A DNA stretch of 64,000 nt from JADJNW01 sp964526645 (GTDB lineage: Bacteria > Bacteroidota > Bacteroidia > Chitinophagales > Saprospiraceae), in contig CAZGJN010000014.1 of assembly GCA_964526645.1 (NCBI GenBank), positions 1 through 64,000 on the forward strand, given 5' to 3'. Within the stretch, counting starts at the first letter, position 1, and every line of letters starts with the position of its first letter. The notes below the pieces were generated by a model that saw only the letters and a program-made list of their open reading frames with translations, ran no database searches and was not told the DNA's origin. A program made the position numbers and the translations under genes. Shown here in pieces: positions 59,942-64,000 of this stretch.

Positions 59942-60317
59942 TTTGTACCTTATATTTACATCATGCCGGCAAAATTAATCTTGTGCTTGGCACTAAGTGT
60001 CATTATTCTGTAAATACCAAAATAAGGCATCTTATTTGAAGACATTCTAAACAACAATAGAGTTACCCAAGATTAGACCGATTTAGAAATAAAAAAAAGT
60101 CGAAAGGTTTAAACTGCATTGCGGCCGCATAAGGGCAATAAGCCCATTCTGGAATCACCAAATATTTCCTTTTTTGAAAAAAAAAGGATAGTTTTAAACC
60201 AATATTGGGTAGAGTTAATCAGTGCATTGTAAGATCACAGAAAATTCAAAACCAAAAAATTTGCAGCTGTGAAGTGATTTTTTTTGAAGGCAGCTGCGTG
60301 GACAAATAACCACCGAA
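59942..60317. other. Divergent intergenic region between hemA and aldehyde dehydrogenase
   Basis: These 376 bp hold no recognised ORF or RNA gene. TAATTTTG on the minus strand (59970-59977) fits a -7 element for hemA, but no -33 element was clear. Confidence 0.4.
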
Positions 60318-61748
60318 ATGACAGCAACGACTCCTACAAAATCCGCCCAGCCGGCGGAAATCAAGCGCATATTTGAGTTGCAAAGCGCAAACCAGTTCAA
60401 TGTGGCAAATACTACCGCCCAGCAGCGTATTGCCAAATTGCGCCGATTGGAAAAAGCACTTTTGCAATACCGGGAGGAGATCACTCAGGCAATGTACGCT
60501 GATTTTCAAAAACCAATACTGGAATCAAAGCTGGTTGAGATTTTCACGGTGCTGTCTGAAATCCGGCACGCCAGCGCCCGGTTGCGCCGATGGATGGCAC
60601 CCCAGCAGGTAGAGCTTCCTACCCTGCTATTGTTGGGGTCTCGGTCTTATATCCAATACGAACCCAAAGGTGTGGTATTGATCATTGCACCCTGGAATTT
60701 TCCTTTTCTGCTTACCCTGGGTCCGCTTGTCTCTGCGATCTGTGCGGGCAATTGTGTGATGATCAAACCTTCCGAATTGACGACACATGCCTCTGCGGTT
60801 ATGGCGAAAATTATAGCGGAGGTATTTGAAGAAAAGGAAATAGCCTTGATTGAGGGAGATGCAGAAACAGCGAAAGCCTTGCTGGAGTTACCTTTTAACC
60901 ATATTTTTTACACAGGCTCTCCTGCCATCGGAAAAATAATCATGGCTGCTGCTGCCAAACACCTAAGTTCTGTGACATTAGAATTGGGCGGAAAATCACC
61001 TGCCATCATTGACGCATCCGCCAACTTGGAACTGGCTGCCCGGCGCATCGCCTGGTCTAAATTTACAAATAGTGGTCAAACTTGCGTATCGCCTGATTAC
61101 ATCCTGGTGCAAGAGCAGGTGAAAGAAGCCTTGTTGGAGAAAATAGCCCAGGTGCTGCAACATTTTTTTGGAGAAAATCCAAAAGCATCGGATAGTTATG
61201 CTCGAATTATCAACCTGCGCCACTTTGAAAGGCTGAAATCTTACATAGCGGATGCCCTGCAAAAAGGTAGCACACTTTATTTGGGTGGAAAAACTGACGA
61301 AGAAGAAAAATACATCCAACCAACTATTCTGACAAATGTTTCGATGGATGCGCTGGTGATGCAGGACGAAATTTTCGGCCCAATTTTGCCCGTGCTTACT
61401 TTCCGCCAATTGGAAGATGCTGTAAAAATCGTGAATGCTGCAGAGCGACCGCTTTCTCTGTACGTTTATAGCCGAAACAAAAAAAATATCCGGCACGTTT
61501 TGAAAAATACCCGTTCGGGCGGTGCTGCAATCAATCATAGCGAGGTGCATTTTTTTAACTACAACCTGCCTTTTGGGGGCATCAATCATAGTGGAATAGG
61601 CAAATCACATGGTTGGTATGGCTTTGAAGCTTTTTCCAATGCCAAGAGCGTATTTCAGCAGCATTATTGGGGAGCGCTGGAATTAGCGATGCCGCCTTAC
61701 AATGCTTTTAAAGCGTGGTTGATCAATTTTATTATCAGGTGGTTTTAA
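60318..61748 (+). CDS. Aldehyde dehydrogenase (class 3-like)
   Basis: This 476-residue NAD(P)-dependent enzyme oxidises aldehydes to acids. Key residues seen are N127 in IIAPWNFPF, the general base E222 in TLELGGKSPAI, and catalytic C256 in NSGQTCVSPDYI. The overall length and the C-terminal hydrophobic segment (AFKAWLINFIIRWF) match membrane-associated class 3 fatty aldehyde dehydrogenases. A flavin monooxygenase gene follows within about 20 bp. Confidence 0.92.
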   Translation: MTATTPTKSAQPAEIKRIFELQSANQFNVANTTAQQRIAKLRRLEKALLQYREEITQAMYADFQKPILESKLVEIFTVLSEIRHASARLRRWMAPQQVELPTLLLLGSRSYIQYEPKGVVLIIAPWNFPFLLTLGPLVSAICAGNCVMIKPSELTTHASAVMAKIIAEVFEEKEIALIEGDAETAKALLELPFNHIFYTGSPAIGKIIMAAAAKHLSSVTLELGGKSPAIIDASANLELAARRIAWSKFTNSGQTCVSPDYILVQEQVKEALLEKIAQVLQHFFGENPKASDSYARIINLRHFERLKSYIADALQKGSTLYLGGKTDEEEKYIQPTILTNVSMDALVMQDEIFGPILPVLTFRQLEDAVKIVNAAERPLSLYVYSRNKKNIRHVLKNTRSGGAAINHSEVHFFNYNLPFGGINHSGIGKSHGWYGFEAFSNAKSVFQQHYWGALELAMPPYNAFKAWLINFIIRWF

Positions 61749-61770
61749 GCAATTGAATGCAAGCTTGCAA

Positions 61771-62907
61771 ATGACGAACACACGAATACTGATTATTGGC
61801 GCGGGACCCGCCGGCTTGGCGATTGCTGGTCGCTTGAGGCATTTGAACATCCCTTTTGAGATCATTGAAAAAAGCCAACAGGTAGGAGCTACCTGGGTAG
61901 AACATTATGACCGGCTTCATTTGCACACGGTGAAAGAGCTATCTCACCTGCCTTTTCTACCTTTTCCAGAGGATTACCCCCGCTATGTGCCGCGCCTTCA
62001 GTTGATTACTTATTTTGAACAATATGCTAAAAAATTTGATATACAGCCGCTTTTTGAGGTAGCCGCAACTTCCATTCAGCGTTCGGATGAGAAATGGTTA
62101 GTAAAAACGGCGAAAGGACTGGATTTTTTGTGCGAAAAAGTTATTCTTGCCACGGGCTTGAATCGTGTTCCTAATCGTCCTGTCTTCTTGGGGGAAGCGC
62201 AATTCAAGGGTACTATCATTCACAGCAAAGCTTATAAAAATGCCGATCTCTTTGCGGGACAAACCGTGCTGGTGGTAGGGATGGGCAACACCGGCGCTGA
62301 AATCGCGCTGGACTTGTGCGAAAACGGCATTAAAACTTTTCTCTCCGTGAGAGGAACAGTAAATGTGGTGCCGCGTGATACCTTCGCAGGACCTACCCAA
62401 CTCACTGCTCTCAAATTAGCCAAACTTCCAAACTGGATAGGTGATCCTATCGGTCTTCTATTGCGGAGGCTCACCGTGGGCAACCTTGCCAAGTACGGAC
62501 TGCCTACACCCAAGATGCCACCCGCCAAACAGCTGCGCACTACCGGCAAAACACCGGTGATTGATATAGGCACAATTGATCATATCAAAGCTGGCAATAT
62601 TAAAGTATTACCAGGAATTGCTTATTTTGATGAGGAGGCAATTACTTTTACCAATGGCGAAAAGAAGCAATTTGATACCGTGATCCTCGCTACTGGTTAT
62701 CATGCCAAAATCGAAGCGCTGCTGGAAGATACAAGCGATTTGTTCGATGCTTATGGTTTGCCCAAAAACTGCATCGGTGAAGGCAAATACAAAGGGCTTT
62801 ATTTTCTGGGCTTTGACAATTATGTAGCCGGCGGTATTCTCGGTGTTATTTATCGCGATTCTGAACGAATTGCAAAAAACATTGCACAGGAAATGAAAGC
62901 ACTATAA
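61771..62907 (+). CDS. Flavin-containing monooxygenase (YUCCA/FMO-like)
   Basis: This protein of about 378 residues is counted from ATG 61771 (MTNTRILIIGAGPAGLAIAG); an in-frame TTG at 61753 is less likely. It has the FAD motif GAGPAG, a second Rossmann NADPH motif VVGMGNTGAEIAL, the FMO fingerprint FKGTIIHSKAYKN, and an ATGY-type motif (VILATGYHAKIE). It hydroxylates N or S atoms or oxidises ketones, as in plant-like YUC enzymes. It starts 22 bp after the aldehyde dehydrogenase and is probably cotranscribed, but a joint pathway is not established. Confidence 0.9.
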   Translation: MTNTRILIIGAGPAGLAIAGRLRHLNIPFEIIEKSQQVGATWVEHYDRLHLHTVKELSHLPFLPFPEDYPRYVPRLQLITYFEQYAKKFDIQPLFEVAATSIQRSDEKWLVKTAKGLDFLCEKVILATGLNRVPNRPVFLGEAQFKGTIIHSKAYKNADLFAGQTVLVVGMGNTGAEIALDLCENGIKTFLSVRGTVNVVPRDTFAGPTQLTALKLAKLPNWIGDPIGLLLRRLTVGNLAKYGLPTPKMPPAKQLRTTGKTPVIDIGTIDHIKAGNIKVLPGIAYFDEEAITFTNGEKKQFDTVILATGYHAKIEALLEDTSDLFDAYGLPKNCIGEGKYKGLYFLGFDNYVAGGILGVIYRDSERIAKNIAQEMKAL

Positions 62908-63263
62908 AATATTAAAACAAAGCGAATAATCCTGATTATAAGCGTATTATAAAAATCAATACAATAAATAGCAACGCGCAAGCGATCAATTGCTGGCAAA
63001 AAAATGTTGCAATATTTTTTGAATTATAGTATTTGTGTTATTTTTACACTATTGTTTTAAGATAACGCCTCTACACAATTATTCCTCCATTTTACCAATG
63101 TGATTTTTGTCTTATTCATTCCGATATAAGACCCCAAAGCCAGTATTTCAAGGCATAGAAAAATACAAGCAAACCTATGTAACAGACAGTACTATTTTTT
63201 GACTTAACAGACGCATAAACACAGACTAAGGCGAGCGCCCGGCAAATAACTTGCCGGGTTTTT
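62908..63263. other. Intergenic region upstream of the ferritin 3' end
   Basis: These 356 bp are AT-rich, without a recognisable ORF. A strong plus-strand terminator closes the region (63238-63265), although no plus-strand gene lies directly before it except the monooxygenase 330 bp upstream. Confidence 0.45.
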
Positions 63264-63265
63264 TT
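63238..63265 (+). terminator. Rho-independent terminator on the plus strand
   Basis: CCCGGCAA pairs perfectly with TTGCCGGG around a 5-nt loop (63238-63258), followed by seven T residues. The T-run is on the plus strand, so it terminates rightward transcription toward the convergent ferritin gene. Confidence 0.85.
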
Positions 63266-63806
63266 ATGCCGTGGTTTCTTCGCTTTCCTCAGCTTGTCCC
63301 TGTGTTGTATTGATTTTTTCTATTTCTTTATCAATGTAGTACAAGCTTTGCGGTCCGTCGCCAATCAGTTTAATTTTATCCAAAATGTTGCGCATAAGGG
63401 CTTCTTCTTCGCGTTGTTCTACCACATACCACTGAAGAAAATTGAGCGTGGTATGGTCTTTTTCATCATAGCAAAGCGAAATCAGTTCATGGATAGACGC
63501 CGTCACCTTTTGTTCGTGTGCATACACATCCTGAAGCATCTTTTGAACCGATTCGAATTGATGCGGTGGTTGCGGGATGGCAGGTGCCAGGGCGTGGTTG
63601 TCGGTCTCACTCAAGTAATCAAAAATGCGGAGCATGTGTTCGCGTTCTTCGTCGGATTGGCGGCGCATAAACTTCCGGCAGCCTTCTAGTCCTTGTGTAT
63701 CCGCCCAGGAAGACATGGACAAATACAAATAAGAAGCATATCCTTCCAGCGCTATTTGTTGGTTGAGCGCTGTCACCATTTTTTGAGAAATCATGTGCTG
63801 TTTCAA
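63264..63806 (-). CDS. Ferritin (non-heme, FtnA-like)
   Basis: This 180-residue four-helix protein carries the ferroxidase ligands in QIALEGYASYLYLSM, QSDEEREHMLRIFDYL and VEQREEEALMRNILDK. It stores iron as a 24-mer nanocage in the cytoplasm. The start MKQHMISQKM has Met at 1 and 5; the first is used here. No Fur-type palindrome was noticed in the visible upstream region. Confidence 0.93.
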   Translation of the reverse strand: MKQHMISQKMVTALNQQIALEGYASYLYLSMSSWADTQGLEGCRKFMRRQSDEEREHMLRIFDYLSETDNHALAPAIPQPPHQFESVQKMLQDVYAHEQKVTASIHELISLCYDEKDHTTLNFLQWYVVEQREEEALMRNILDKIKLIGDGPQSLYYIDKEIEKINTTQGQAEESEETTA

Positions 63807-64000
63807 CTTTTAGGTAAAAAAATAGTTTCGCTTGTAACTTAGTACACTGTAAAATTGCTTTTTCAATAGAATTGTTCAAAAATAAAATTGCGGTTCATGG
63901 AGCATTCGCTACAAAAGGACAAAGTCGCGAAAATGGAACTCCTTCACCGCGCGCTCTGGCTGTCAAAATATGAAAATTGTACAAAAATATAAGCTTTCGG

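Noticed and set aside
63897..63992. 31-codon ORF at the window end starting MEHSLQKDKVAKMELL
   Set aside because: It is short, has no ribosome binding or promoter support, lies upstream of the divergent ferritin gene and shows no recognisable family.
1..64000. CRISPR array, prophage, integrase or classical insertion sequence
   Set aside because: No regularly spaced repeats, cas genes, phage structural genes or transposase ORFs were seen in the window.

Overview
The window looks like chromosomal DNA of a Bacteroidota species, probably Saprospiraceae-like (inference). The evidence is a PorP/SprF-type protein, very large secreted proteins with type IX secretion (T9SS) sorting domains, SprB repeats, TonB-dependent receptors with carboxypeptidase-like N-terminal domains, LytS-type sensor kinases, and several promoters of the Bacteroidetes form TTG-N19/20-TAnnTTTG. 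Most of the window is ordinary housekeeping and metabolic sequence; the accessory interest is concentrated in a few places.

Layout. 1-7.6 kb: a phosphohexomutase 3' end, an ElaA-type acetyltransferase, gatA, a LysM lytic transglycosylase, a DUF937 protein, two tandem tatA genes, a 2OG-Fe(II) oxygenase and a bactofilin-like membrane protein. 7.6-12.4 kb: an arginine biosynthesis operon (GNAT acetyltransferase, argG, argC, argD) preceded by a promoter, a 21-codon arginine-rich leader peptide and a terminator hairpin, which together look like a transcription attenuator. 12.9-17.4 kb: small lipoproteins, a TonB-dependent receptor and, divergently, a Fur/Zur-type regulator with a His-rich lipoprotein. 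A perfect 7-1-7 palindrome lies between the divergent genes, which suggests a zinc (or other metal) uptake regulon. 17.5-28.1 kb: a PorP/SprF protein and two T9SS-exported proteins. One is a 2519-residue multidomain protein with dockerin-like, cohesin-like, four Kazal-like, two PPC, fourteen SprB, one PKD and a T9SS sorting domain. 28.5-31.7 kb: a serine hydrolase / D-aminoacylase fusion, then tRNA-Asp and a GIY-YIG nuclease gene whose unit has been tandemly duplicated and has partly decayed.

31.8-43.4 kb: accA, a DUF6913-like gene overlapping dapA, a FadL-type porin, a Trp/Ser-rich secreted protein, proS, pth, dapD and an acyl-CoA dehydrogenase. 43.4-50.7 kb: a fused acyl-CoA mutase (IcmF) carrying a repeat-derived peptide insertion, a METTL25-like methyltransferase, a DUF4294 protein and an ECF sigma factor operon. 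50.8-64 kb: comM/yifB, a dienelactone hydrolase lipoprotein, clpS, a peroxiredoxin, an AT-rich orphan gene with a C-terminal membrane anchor, an internally deleted TonB receptor, a LytS kinase, tRNA-Met, a possible PD-(D/E)XK nuclease-like gene, hemA, an aldehyde dehydrogenase / flavin monooxygenase pair, and ferritin.

The most notable signals are the arg attenuator, the cohesin/dockerin/Kazal/SprB giant protein, the palindrome in the putative zinc regulon, the tRNA-Asp/GIY-YIG duplication, and the dispersed repeat found both upstream of and inside icmF. All family assignments come from reading the protein sequences and have not been checked against a database.
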